A stretch of DNA of 64,000 nt. It comes from Saprospiraceae bacterium (GTDB lineage Bacteria > Bacteroidota > Bacteroidia > Chitinophagales > Saprospiraceae). Below the pieces are notes generated by a model, which was not told where the DNA came from, did not search any database, and saw only the letters and a program-made list of their open reading frames with translations. A program made the translations under genes and the position numbers. The stretch spans positions 1,054,001 to 1,118,000 of the forward strand of contig JADJLQ010000002.1 of assembly GCA_016709995.1 (NCBI GenBank), written 5' to 3'. Position 1 is the stretch's first letter, and each line of letters begins with the position of its first letter. Below, piece by piece: positions 47,537 through 56,695 of the stretch.

Positions 47537-49111
47537 TTACTCCTCACTCTTATACCTGAATTCAATCTTGGGATGACTTTCCTGCACCATCCTTAAGGTC
47601 CAGGGCGATTCAGCAAGCAATACATACTTGCCATCTTTGTCCTGGGCTATGTCTTTTTTCGTCTCTGGATAAATTCATTTAAGGCAGCTGTATCGTCACA
47701 TTTAAACCACAATGCCTTGTGTAGTGGCAAGGGTTCATAAGAGCAGCTCGCTCCGTACTCATGCTCAAGACGGTATTGGATTACTTCAAATTGAAGTGCG
47801 CCTACTGTCCCGATGATTTTGCGACCACTATCTTCTTTTATAAATAATTGAGCGACCCCTTCGTCCATAAGCTGCTCTATCCCTTTATTGAGTTGTTTGG
47901 TTTTAAGTGGGTTGGTATTGAGAATGTACCTGAATTGTTCTGGAGAAAAAGAGGGAATACCTTTGAAATGTAAATCTTCACCTTCGGTGATCGTATCACC
48001 AATTTTAAAATTGCCACTGTCGTAAAGGCCTACGATGTCTCCAGGGAAGGCTTCGTCGACCACTTCTTTTTTGGCAGCCATAAAAGAATATGGATTGGAG
48101 AACTTAAGATTTTTATCCTGGCGCACCAGGTGGTAAGATTTATTACGCTCAAATACCCCACTCACTACCCGTACGAAGGCGATTCGATCCCGATGTCTCG
48201 GATCGATATTGGCATGAATCTTAAATACAAATCCAGTGAATTTTTTTTCTTCCGGCACGACTACTCTTTCTTCGGTCATGCGAGGCATGGGCTGTGGCGA
48301 AATCTCTACAAAACAATCCAGCAATTCTTTGACCCCAAAATTATTGACCGCACTGCCAAAAAATACCGGAGAGATGGATCCATCGAGATATTTTTTTACA
48401 TCAAACTTTGGGTAAACTGTAGTGACTGTCTCCAATTCGTCACGCAGTTCTTTGGCTGCAGATTCGCCGATGTGTTTTTCTAACTCCTTACTCTTAATGT
48501 CATCGATGATGATGGTTTCGTCTTCCCCTTGTTTGTGGTGAGGCTTAAAGAGATTAAGTTTTTGTTCATACAAATTGTATACCCCCTGGAAGCGGGACCC
48601 CATACCTATCGGCCAGGAGAGTGGGGTAACTTTGAGTTTGAGTTTGCCTTCGACTTCGTCCAGCAGATCGAACGCATCTTTGCCTTCACGGTCGAGTTTA
48701 TTGATAAAAACCATCATGGGCGTATCACGCATACGGCATACTTCGACTAGTTTCTCTGTTTGAGTCTCGACCCCTTTGGCTACATCAATGACGACGACAG
48801 CACTATCTACCGCAGTCAAGGTGCGGAAAGTATCTTCGGCAAAGTCCTGGTGACCCGGGGTATCAAGGAGGTTGATGAGGATGTCACGATACTCAAAGGC
48901 CATTACCGAAGTAGCGACAGAAATACCTCTCTGTCGCTCTATCTCCATAAAGTCAGAAGTAGTCGTTTTTTTTGATTTTGTTTGATTTTACAGCACCTGC
49001 TATCTGTATAGCTCCCCCAAATAATAAAAGTTTTTCGGTCAGGGTAGTTTTACCGGCATCCGGGTGGGAAATAATGCCAAAAGTGCGTCGTGCTTGTATC
49101 TGTTCTGCCAT
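47537..49111 (-). pseudogene. prfC: Peptide chain release factor 3, with two compensating single-base indels
   Basis: The ATG at 49111 begins MAEQIQARRTFGIISHPDAG (P-loop). The frame then breaks at an 8-A run (minus strand, 48973-48966); with 7 A it reads on as KIKKTTTSDFMEIERQRGIS. Motifs DTPGHQDF and INKLDRE follow. Near the end a 6-A run (47659-47654) shifts the frame to an early TAG at 47647. With 7 A it continues KKDIAQDKDGKYVLL to TAA at 47537, giving 524 residues, the family's normal length. RF3 recycles RF1/RF2 as a GTPase. Two homopolymer errors in one gene suggest sequencing error, though decay is possible. Confidence 0.9.
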
Positions 49112-49179
49112 AATAAAATAACTTGCCTTTCGCAGGCAGGGGCGCAAAGGTAAGAATTAGATGGAGATTAAATGTCGCT

Positions 49180-51759
49180 TTAGTATTGTCTGAGCTTACT
49201 TTTTAGAAGTTGAGCATTAATGGCAACAATTATAGTACTCAAACTCATAAAAACAGCGCCTACTGAGGGGCCTAAAACAAAACCTGATTTGTATAACACG
49301 CCTGCTGCCAATGGAATAGCTATACTGTTATAAGCGGTAGCCCATACCAGGTTTTGAACCATTTTCTTGTAAGTGGCTTTTCCGAAGAGAATTAAATTAG
49401 CAATGTCTTTGGGATTGCTGTTGACTAATATAATGTCTGCTGTTTCTGCTGCCACATCTGTTCCGGAACCCACTGCTATACCTACATCTGATTGTGCCAA
49501 AGCCGGTGCATCATTTACACCATCACCTGTCATGGCAACAAATTCACCTTTGCTTTGCAATTCTTTTACAATCTCCACTTTTTGATGGGGTAATACTTCT
49601 GAATAATAGCCATCCAAGTCCAATTCATTAGCCACGGCTTTTGCTACTATTTCATTGTCACCTGTAGCCATCAACACTTTAATGCCATTCTTTTTGAATA
49701 CCTGGATTGCTTCTGCACTTTCCGGCCTTATGGCATCAGCCAATGCGATGTATCCTGCCACTTTATCACGCACCAAAATAAAAACTACAGTTTCTGCTTT
49801 GCTTGAAAATGCGCCTTCCACCACTAATAGATTTTTTTCTTTTAAATAACCCGGACTGACCACCTTTACAGATTTTCCTTCAACCAGTGCTTCAACGCCC
49901 TTACCGGTAATGGCATTAAATTTCTCTGCCTGGGGTATGGTGATATTGAGTTCTTTTACTTTATTGATAATTCCAACTGCTATCGGATGTTCGGATGTCT
50001 GTTCCAAAGCACTTGCCAATCGTAACAATTCATCTTTTGAAATTGAAGCGTCGACAGTTGCAAATCGGGTGACTCCAAAAACACCGGTGGTTAATGTTCC
50101 AGTCTTATCAAATAAAAGTGCTGTAATCTTTCTCGATTCCTCAAAAGCTGTCCGGTTACGAATCAATAAACCGTTTTGAGCCGAAACTGCTGTTGATATT
50201 GCTACTACCAAAGGAATAGCAAGGCCCAATGCATGTGGACAGGCAATCACCATTACCGTAACCATACGTTCCAAAGCAAAAACAAAAGGATACCCAACAA
50301 TCAGCCAAACTGCCAACGTGATAAATCCAACTGACATAGCGATGTAGGTAAGCCATTTGGCTGCTCTGTCGCTGAAGTTCTGCATTTTAGATTTTGCTTT
50401 CTGTGCTTCTTCTACCAGCGTGATTACTTTATTTAGATAACTTTCTTTGCCGGTATGTTCCACCAGCATTTTTAAAGAACCGTTTCCATTGATAGAACCT
50501 CCTATCACTTTGTTCTCTTTTTCTTTTTTTACCGGTTTCGATTCACCGGTGAGCATGGATTCATTTAAATAACTGCTACCCTCCACAATGATTCCATCTG
50601 CAGGAACTTTTTCTCCCGGTTTGATCAAAATAGTATCATCCTTCTTTAAAACTTCCAGTTTTACCTCTTCTATTTGCCCATCTTTTTTTACACGGTGTGC
50701 TTCAGCAGGCATCATACTTACTAATAATTGCAATGCTTTGGATGCTCCTAGTACTGATTTCATTTCCAGCCAGTGGCCTAATAGCATGATAACAATTAGG
50801 GTAGCCAGTTCCCAGAAAAAGTCAACGCCTTTCAAACCAAAAACGGTGGCCATGCTATAAAAATAAGAGACTGAAATGGCCATTGCAATAAGCGTCATCA
50901 TGCCGGGACCTTTGGCTTTTATTTCATTCCAGAAACCTTTCAGGAATGGCCATCCCCCCCAAAAATAAATCACAGACGACAGTGCCAGCAGAATATATGA
51001 ATTGTATGGAACTGTAATCCTATATCTGAAGAAATCCTGTATCATTGGAGACAATACTAGAATTGGAGCAGTAAGAATGAGGCTTACCCAAAAGCGTTTT
51101 TTAAAATCCTTTATCATCATTTTATGGTGATCGTGTCCGGCCATGTCCATTGGAATACTTCCATGATCCATTTTACTGTGATCCATTTTGGAATGATCCG
51201 TTTTTGAGTCTTTCATTCCTGCCTTGCCGGCAGGCAGGTTCGAATGATCCATGTTCGAATGATCCATCTTACTGTGGTCAATACCTGAATTAACTTCCTC
51301 CCTCTTCTCCCCAATTGCAGTTGGTTTGATTTCGGACTTGTGGTTTTCTTCCTGTGGTTTGGCTGCAGTTGACTTTTCTTTCGCTTTTTCTGGATTGACT
51401 TCCGTTCCGGTCGGCGGATTCACATCAGGATTTTTCATGTTTGCAGGAGATTTGATTTCAGGGGTATCCTTTTCCTCCAGAATTTCGGCTGAAGGTGGGG
51501 TTGCTATAACTTCACCATTCTGTTCTGCAGGTTTGTCTTCCGAATTCTCCTGTGCAAAGGACTCATGACTTCTTTGCCGTACAACGGATTTGATATCAGC
51601 AACATTCAGAAGGGTTTCGTCATATCGTACAGTGGCATTTCCTGTATCGTAATTCAATGTAACACTTTCTACACCTGGCACTTCACAAATGTGTTTTTCC
51701 ACTTCTTGTACGCTCCACACTGATAACATGTCTTGTACATTGATATTGCTTGTTTTCAT
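49180..51759 (-). CDS. copB: Copper/silver P-type ATPase, CPH (CopB-like) class
   Basis: 859 residues. An HMA-like fold at about 1-70 has lost its CxxC (residues SVWS in that place). A Pro/Glu-rich linker and a His/Met-rich segment (repeats of DHSKMDH, about 165-205) follow, then eight helices. Signature motifs are CPH (IACPHALGLAIP, near 506), phosphorylation Asp in DKTGTLTTG (near 548), SEHPIA and GDGVNDAP (near 750). The CPH motif and His-rich tail fit P1B-3 pumps for Cu or Ag. It would export metal from the cytosol to the periplasm. It closes the metal island on its left side. Confidence 0.93.
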   Translation of the reverse strand: MKTSNINVQDMLSVWSVQEVEKHICEVPGVESVTLNYDTGNATVRYDETLLNVADIKSVVRQRSHESFAQENSEDKPAEQNGEVIATPPSAEILEEKDTPEIKSPANMKNPDVNPPTGTEVNPEKAKEKSTAAKPQEENHKSEIKPTAIGEKREEVNSGIDHSKMDHSNMDHSNLPAGKAGMKDSKTDHSKMDHSKMDHGSIPMDMAGHDHHKMMIKDFKKRFWVSLILTAPILVLSPMIQDFFRYRITVPYNSYILLALSSVIYFWGGWPFLKGFWNEIKAKGPGMMTLIAMAISVSYFYSMATVFGLKGVDFFWELATLIVIMLLGHWLEMKSVLGASKALQLLVSMMPAEAHRVKKDGQIEEVKLEVLKKDDTILIKPGEKVPADGIIVEGSSYLNESMLTGESKPVKKEKENKVIGGSINGNGSLKMLVEHTGKESYLNKVITLVEEAQKAKSKMQNFSDRAAKWLTYIAMSVGFITLAVWLIVGYPFVFALERMVTVMVIACPHALGLAIPLVVAISTAVSAQNGLLIRNRTAFEESRKITALLFDKTGTLTTGVFGVTRFATVDASISKDELLRLASALEQTSEHPIAVGIINKVKELNITIPQAEKFNAITGKGVEALVEGKSVKVVSPGYLKEKNLLVVEGAFSSKAETVVFILVRDKVAGYIALADAIRPESAEAIQVFKKNGIKVLMATGDNEIVAKAVANELDLDGYYSEVLPHQKVEIVKELQSKGEFVAMTGDGVNDAPALAQSDVGIAVGSGTDVAAETADIILVNSNPKDIANLILFGKATYKKMVQNLVWATAYNSIAIPLAAGVLYKSGFVLGPSVGAVFMSLSTIIVAINAQLLKSKLRQY
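51218..51238. repeat. 21-nt palindromic element inside the ATPase gene
   Basis: CCTGCCT...AGGCAGG arms around a TGCCGGCA core. In the reading frame it encodes LPAGKAG, which interrupts the DHSxMDH repeats without shifting the frame. This looks like in-frame insertion of a dispersed palindrome. Confidence 0.7.
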
Positions 51760-52564
51760 AAACTCTAATTGTTCTATTAAAAATATTTGTCAGTCGCTGT
51801 ATTATTCAGGATGTTTGCATTGTCCTTCACGACATTGAACCTGATCAGCATCTCAACACCTCTAGCGGTGAAAGATAGAGGTTACCCCATCAAATTTAAC
51901 CAAGGTATGTTTCATATTCTGCTCTTTTCTATATTCTATTCAATGTTTTAATATTATGATTGAGGATATTTATGTGAAATTAAATGATTGTTGACTAATT
52001 CCGCTAGTTTATAATTTCGATACCAATGTTTTTCGGATGGAATGATATGCCTGGGTTGCCGATTGCATCTTTCTACAAGCATACTGTACGATTTCATTTA
52101 GTGATTAGAATAACCAACGTGGTATCTTTTTTTCCAGGTTGACCAGGGATGCCAAAAGGAGTTGCAAAAATGCAGATGATAAGTACTATCCAAATAATCC
52201 ACTAATAGGAGGTGCATTCCTCTGAAGTGATAGATATAATGAGACATTATTTTATAATACAATGGTTAATAAACAGTTTATTTATTTAAAATTTATTAGT
52301 GCTCATTTGCATTTATTGATAAAATGTACAATTTTCTGTTTTAAATAAATGGCTTAGGGCTGTTTTTTTGCCTGTGATGTTGCTGTAATTTTCTTTTTTT
52401 CTTTTACATCTTCGCAATTCTTTTTACGGATTTATCGACAGCCTTTCCGATTTTATCTTTCTCTTTCTGCATTAGTATCTTTCAACACTTTATTTATAGT
52501 GGTAAAAGATTTCTACGCAACACTTTATTTGAGTTGTTTTCAGTTGTCTTTTTTAAGCTGATAT
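51760..52564. other. Intergenic region between copB and the HMA gene, 805 nt
   Basis: AT-rich with many stops in all frames. Minus-strand stretches give only short peptides (for example about 30 codons near 52020-52110 and 22 codons near 52412-52477, MQKEKDKIGKAVDKSVKRIA), which could be remnants of lost genes. It should include the copB promoter. Nothing else is supported. Confidence 0.5.
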
Positions 52565-52783
52565 TTAGTTGGAGGCAAGTTCCCTAATGGTGTAATTTCC
52601 TGCTGTTTTTAGTTGAGCTTGTAATTCTGCGATATCAACATTTTTGTTCATGGTAAGAATGGCACGTTGCGGATTTAATCCTACTTCAGCCTCCTGGATT
52701 TCTGGTAGTTTGAGTAATGTGTTCCTTACGCTATTAACACATCCCCCGCAACTCATACCTGTTAAGTCATATTCTTTTTTCAT
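52565..52783 (-). CDS. Heavy-metal-associated (HMA) domain protein, CopZ-like
   Basis: 72 residues forming a single ferredoxin-like HMA domain. The metal-binding motif is GMSCGGC (Cys12 and Cys15). The size fits a cytosolic copper chaperone that delivers Cu(I) to the P-type ATPase, which itself lacks a CxxC in its HMA-like domain. The two may therefore complement one another; that link is inference. Confidence 0.9.
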   Translation of the reverse strand: MKKEYDLTGMSCGGCVNSVRNTLLKLPEIQEAEVGLNPQRAILTMNKNVDIAELQAQLKTAGNYTIRELASN

Positions 52784-52940
52784 TTTTAAATTTGTTTAAT
52801 TGGCTGCTAATTAATATTTCTTTGTTTCTATTTTCATTGCTTTTATATTACACCTGTCCTGTATGGCTATCATAAAACGACCTGTATTACTTCTGTTCGT
52901 CTCACTGTCAATATTTCTTTCTGTATAGACCGGTACGTAA

Positions 52941-53387
52941 TTAATGCATCATTCCTTTTCCTCCCATCATGCTCTTTTCCTGCATCATTTTCATCATTCC
53001 GGGATTTTGAGAAATCATATTCATCATAGTTTTAATCATCTCTGGATTCTGCATCATCTTGCTCATCATCATATTCATCATCCCCTGTTGCTGCATCATC
53101 ATATTCATCATTGATTGGCCTGATATACTGTCATTTTCAGCCATGTTCATCACACCCTGCATCATTGGTCCGTTTTGCATCATCATCTGCATGGCATGTC
53201 CGTTGTCTGTCATATGACTCAACATGTTGGTCATCATCTGGTGATTATTTGCAATATAAGTCATAATAGAATCCTGTTGTGATTTGTTATTCAGCAATTC
53301 TGATACAGAAGGATTCTGTCTTTGAGAACAAGATGAAATATAAAGTATCAATCCTGTTGTTACTAAAATTGTTTTTAATTTATTCAT
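52941..53387 (-). CDS. Methionine-rich lipoprotein, probable Cu(I)/Ag(I) binder
   Basis: 148 residues of which 38 are Met. The signal ends in a lipobox (LYISSCSQR), so it is a predicted lipoprotein of the periplasm or outer membrane. The mature part is mostly MM/MMM clusters spaced by Asn, Gln and Pro, including two QNPxM(M)xxMM units (QNPEMIKTMMNMISQNPGMM), a pattern superficially like STI1/ubiquilin repeats. Met thioethers bind Cu(I) and Ag(I), and the location between CusB and HMA genes supports a metal buffer role. I recognise no named family. Confidence 0.8.
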   Translation of the reverse strand: MNKLKTILVTTGLILYISSCSQRQNPSVSELLNNKSQQDSIMTYIANNHQMMTNMLSHMTDNGHAMQMMMQNGPMMQGVMNMAENDSISGQSMMNMMMQQQGMMNMMMSKMMQNPEMIKTMMNMISQNPGMMKMMQEKSMMGGKGMMH

Positions 53388-54102
53388 TATTTTTAATTTT
53401 GTTGATTATAATATTGATGTAGATTTGGACAAAGCATATAATTGTACTCAGTTTCAGGTTGAATTTAGTTAATAGCTGTTTGCCTTATTGCCTGGCCTGA
53501 ATTTTAGATCTTTTGTTGTTAGACCTTCAAGCTTCGTAAAACTACCGTTCACAATTTAAGCATGAATTCATTATTCGTTTTCTGTTTTCAAGGTTCATGG
53601 TTTTGACTTGTATGGTTTTGAAAGGATGCGAAAAGAATGAATTAAAGACTTCAACTACCGCTGTTAGTATTTTTAATTGAACTTAATCATTAGCGCCACC
53701 CAAATGTACTTTCTTAAATGCCACATATATTACACAAATAAGGATAAATGTTACATCATTCACATATTTAAATTCCTGTGTAGCTTTAAGAATCTCTATT
53801 ATTTATCTGTATATATTGGTGTTTTTTATAATTGGATAGCGATTAATGTATCCTGATTGAGACATCATTTAAATTATTTTTTGATTTTGTAATAATTCAT
53901 GGGCATGAATTAAATTATCTGGTTTTGAATGAATAATTTTGTCTTTTGCAGACTCTTTTAAGATTTGCTATATAGTGATGAAATTGGCAAGGTGCTTGCC
54001 AAAAATTATTGTTAAGAATAAGCTTGAAAAGTTGCCTAAACGTAAATGGATGCCAATTTGAATAGCAAAAGTAGCATTGATACATATTTTATTTCAGTAA
54101 TC
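53388..54102. other. Intergenic region, 715 nt, with a possible lipoprotein gene remnant
   Basis: AT-rich. A plus-strand frame at 53597-53680 (27 residues, MVLTCMVLKGCEKNELKTST) looks like a lipoprotein signal cut short, so it may be a gene remnant. No other coding or RNA feature is supported. The region probably includes the promoter of the Met-rich gene. Confidence 0.45.
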
Positions 54103-55314
54103 TTAATTTGTGCCCATGTCCATTCCATCCATGCCGGCCATGGTATTGACACCTTTCTTAAAAACAAACTCACTATTCAATAAATAAGCACCCCGTGTTA
54201 CCACTACATCACCGTTTGTCAATCCTGATTTTATTTCCAACCTGTCGCCACTTTCCAGACCGATTTGGATCATCTTCATTTTATAACTATTTTTCACTGT
54301 CTGCACCCATACAATATTTGTTTTTCCATTTCGTAGTACAGCATCTGTAGGAAGTGTGAGTGAATTTAGTTCTTTGCTTTTTATGATGACATAAGCTGGC
54401 ATTCCTGGCTTAAGTAAGCCATTGGCGTTAGGTATAGAAACTCTCACCAGGACAAGCCGTCTGTCTGATGCTATCTCAGGATTTGCAAATTCAATTTTTC
54501 CTTTCCATTCTTTGCCTGGTAGATCCGGAAATTGGACTATGACAGTTCCTTTCAGGTTTAAAGCTGATAATTGTGAACTGTATACCTGGGCTTCTGCCCA
54601 TAAAGAAGAAAGATCGGCCAGCTTTACGATGGTGCTTCCTTCCGATACATACTGACCTTCCATCACCGGCAATTCTGTAATATAGCCAGAAGTATTGCTG
54701 AAAAACGATGTAAGCGGAGAAGCCAGTTTTGTTTTGGCTAACTCCTGTACTTGTGATTCATTCATGCCCCATAACATCAATTTTGTTTTTGCACTTTCAA
54801 TCAGCCGGTTAAAATCTATGATGGAATTATCGAGTGTATTTTGTTTTTCAAAGGCTATTAGGTACTCCTGCTTAGCATTGTTTAATTCCTCACTATACAG
54901 ATCATAGAGATGTGCTCCCTTAGAAACATAATCACCCATATTTTTATAATATAGTCTGTCGATGCGCCCCATGATTCGGGCATTGATGCTAGACACTTTG
55001 GTTTCATCTGTATTTAATGTTGCAGTCAATATCATTTTATCACTGATCAATCCGTACCGAATGGTATCTGTTTGAATATTACCCAATCGGATCTGTTCAT
55101 CATTGAGCAATAATTCATTTTCTGCTGTATTGGTTTTCTTTACTACTATCAATTCCATATGGCAGATTGGACAATTTCCGGGTTTGTCCTGCATGATCTG
55201 TGGATGCATACTACAGGTATAATATTCGTCTTTATTCACCCTAGTTGGCTTTTTAGTTAGACAGGATGTAAAGACTAGTAAAAGGGCTGCGATAATTATT
55301 ATATATTTTTTCAT
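54103..55314 (-). CDS. CusB-like RND efflux adaptor 2, with one heavy-metal-binding domain
   Basis: 403 residues. A lipobox (LVFTSCLTK) is followed by a heavy-metal-binding domain (YTCSMHPQI, then CPICHMELI), a barrel-sandwich (RIMGRIDRLYYKNMGDYVSK), an alpha-hairpin and a beta-barrel (LLKPGMPAYVII). The tail is Met-rich (MAGMDGMDMGTN). It would connect CusA to the outer membrane channel and pass on metal. It is 6 nt downstream of a second adaptor gene; having two adaptors in a row is unusual. Confidence 0.9.
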   Translation of the reverse strand: MKKYIIIIAALLLVFTSCLTKKPTRVNKDEYYTCSMHPQIMQDKPGNCPICHMELIVVKKTNTAENELLLNDEQIRLGNIQTDTIRYGLISDKMILTATLNTDETKVSSINARIMGRIDRLYYKNMGDYVSKGAHLYDLYSEELNNAKQEYLIAFEKQNTLDNSIIDFNRLIESAKTKLMLWGMNESQVQELAKTKLASPLTSFFSNTSGYITELPVMEGQYVSEGSTIVKLADLSSLWAEAQVYSSQLSALNLKGTVIVQFPDLPGKEWKGKIEFANPEIASDRRLVLVRVSIPNANGLLKPGMPAYVIIKSKELNSLTLPTDAVLRNGKTNIVWVQTVKNSYKMKMIQIGLESGDRLEIKSGLTNGDVVVTRGAYLLNSEFVFKKGVNTMAGMDGMDMGTN

Positions 55315-55320
55315 AATTCC

Positions 55321-56694
55321 TTATTTAGTTTTTATGAAACTTTCACTGTCTACCAGGTACTGTGCATTTGCGGCCACGGCTTCTGTTTTATCGAGGCCGT
55401 TTAATACCTGAACCAGATATTTATTGGTAATTCCGGTTTCAATTTTTCTAGCCATAAAAGCTTCCCCTGTCCTTACAAAGACCACATTGTCCAGGCCCAG
55501 TGATAATACTGCTTCCTCTGGCAGCCAGTTTGCCAGACGGTTTCCAGCATAAATGGTAGCTTTCACCTGACTGCCTATCGGAAGTCTATAGGAGGAATTA
55601 TCAAAGTAGACCCTAGCTGTTACTGTTTTACTGGCTTCATTATAAAAAGGTTCTATGTAGCTGATGCTGGCATTAAAATCATTTTCAGAATTTGTTTCCG
55701 GAATGATGTGTACTTTATTTCCCACTTGTAGCATAGCTGCCTGTCCGGTAAAAATATTCAGCATGGCCCATGCTTTATTCGGATTATAGACCGAAAAAAT
55801 GTTTTGTCCTTTCTGCACATACATTCCTTCTTTAACGGATAATTCAGCGGTAGTAGCATCCAACAGTTGCATGGTTGCGGGTTGATTGTTTCCCATGCCT
55901 TTGCTGGTGCTTTCATGAATATGACCACTGTAATTACTGAAAAGAGAAACATTATAAGATGGTTTGGAAGTATTCATCACGCTACTTACTTGTTGATTGC
56001 TCATACCCAACAGAAACAATTTCTGTTTTGCAGCACTGATTAACGTAGCATTCTCCCGGTCATTTTTTAGCAGAAACAAAAGATTTTCCTGAGCAGTCAA
56101 TAGTTCAGGGCTATAGATGTCCATAATCCGCTGTCCTCTGTTGATTTTTTGAAAACGATATTTCACATACAACTTTTCAATACGGCCTGAAAAGTTAGTG
56201 GATATAATGCCTGTTTGTCTTGTGTCATAAGTGATAAATCCATATGATTCCATTTCTATATCTTCTTCCCTTGCCATCATGTGAACCATGGGTACATTGG
56301 CAATCACCTGCTGATTAGAAGGTTTGAGCAAGGCATTCAGCGAAACAGCTTTGGATTCGTTGGGTGACTTTACCTTTTCGAGTTGCATACCGCAGATCGG
56401 ACAAGTTCCTTCCATATCGCTATGCACCTGCGGATGCATAGGACAGGTGTATCCTTTAGTTATTGCCATGCTGCTGTCAGCTATTTCTTGTCCCACGTGC
56501 ATGGTATGATTCTCTATTGGTACCAGATCCATTCCACATTTAGGACATGTACCGGGTTGGTCACTGAACACGGAATCCTCTGGCATAGGACAGGTATACA
56601 TTATCTCTGTTTGCTGGTTACCACTATTGCAGGCAAAAAAGCAGAGGGCCATGCTTACAACTGCAAACCATTTTATTTTATGAATTGGGTACAT
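55321..56694 (-). CDS. cusB: CusB-like RND efflux adaptor 1, with two heavy-metal-binding domains
   Basis: 457 residues. A lipobox (LCFFACNSG) precedes two heavy-metal-binding motifs: YTCPMPEDSVFSDQPGTCPK (then CGMDLVP) and YTCPMHPQVHSDMEGTCPIC. The adaptor core follows, with RIEKLYVKYRFQKINRGQ, an alpha-hairpin and VKEGMYVQKGQNIF. The role is the periplasmic link of the CusABC pump. Its ATG follows the TolC-family stop after 1 nt. Confidence 0.92.
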   Translation of the reverse strand: MYPIHKIKWFAVVSMALCFFACNSGNQQTEIMYTCPMPEDSVFSDQPGTCPKCGMDLVPIENHTMHVGQEIADSSMAITKGYTCPMHPQVHSDMEGTCPICGMQLEKVKSPNESKAVSLNALLKPSNQQVIANVPMVHMMAREEDIEMESYGFITYDTRQTGIISTNFSGRIEKLYVKYRFQKINRGQRIMDIYSPELLTAQENLLFLLKNDRENATLISAAKQKLFLLGMSNQQVSSVMNTSKPSYNVSLFSNYSGHIHESTSKGMGNNQPATMQLLDATTAELSVKEGMYVQKGQNIFSVYNPNKAWAMLNIFTGQAAMLQVGNKVHIIPETNSENDFNASISYIEPFYNEASKTVTARVYFDNSSYRLPIGSQVKATIYAGNRLANWLPEEAVLSLGLDNVVFVRTGEAFMARKIETGITNKYLVQVLNGLDKTEAVAANAQYLVDSESFIKTK

Positions 56695-56695
56695 G

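Noticed and set aside
48966..48973. Programmed ribosomal frameshift at the A8 run of prfC
   Set aside because: Programmed frameshifting is known for prfB (RF2), not for RF3. A second indel near the 3' end also requires correction, and no stimulatory structure is evident.
52020..52480. Short minus-strand peptides in the copB/HMA intergenic region as small genes
   Set aside because: 22-31 codons, no recognisable family and no start-site context; at best remnants.
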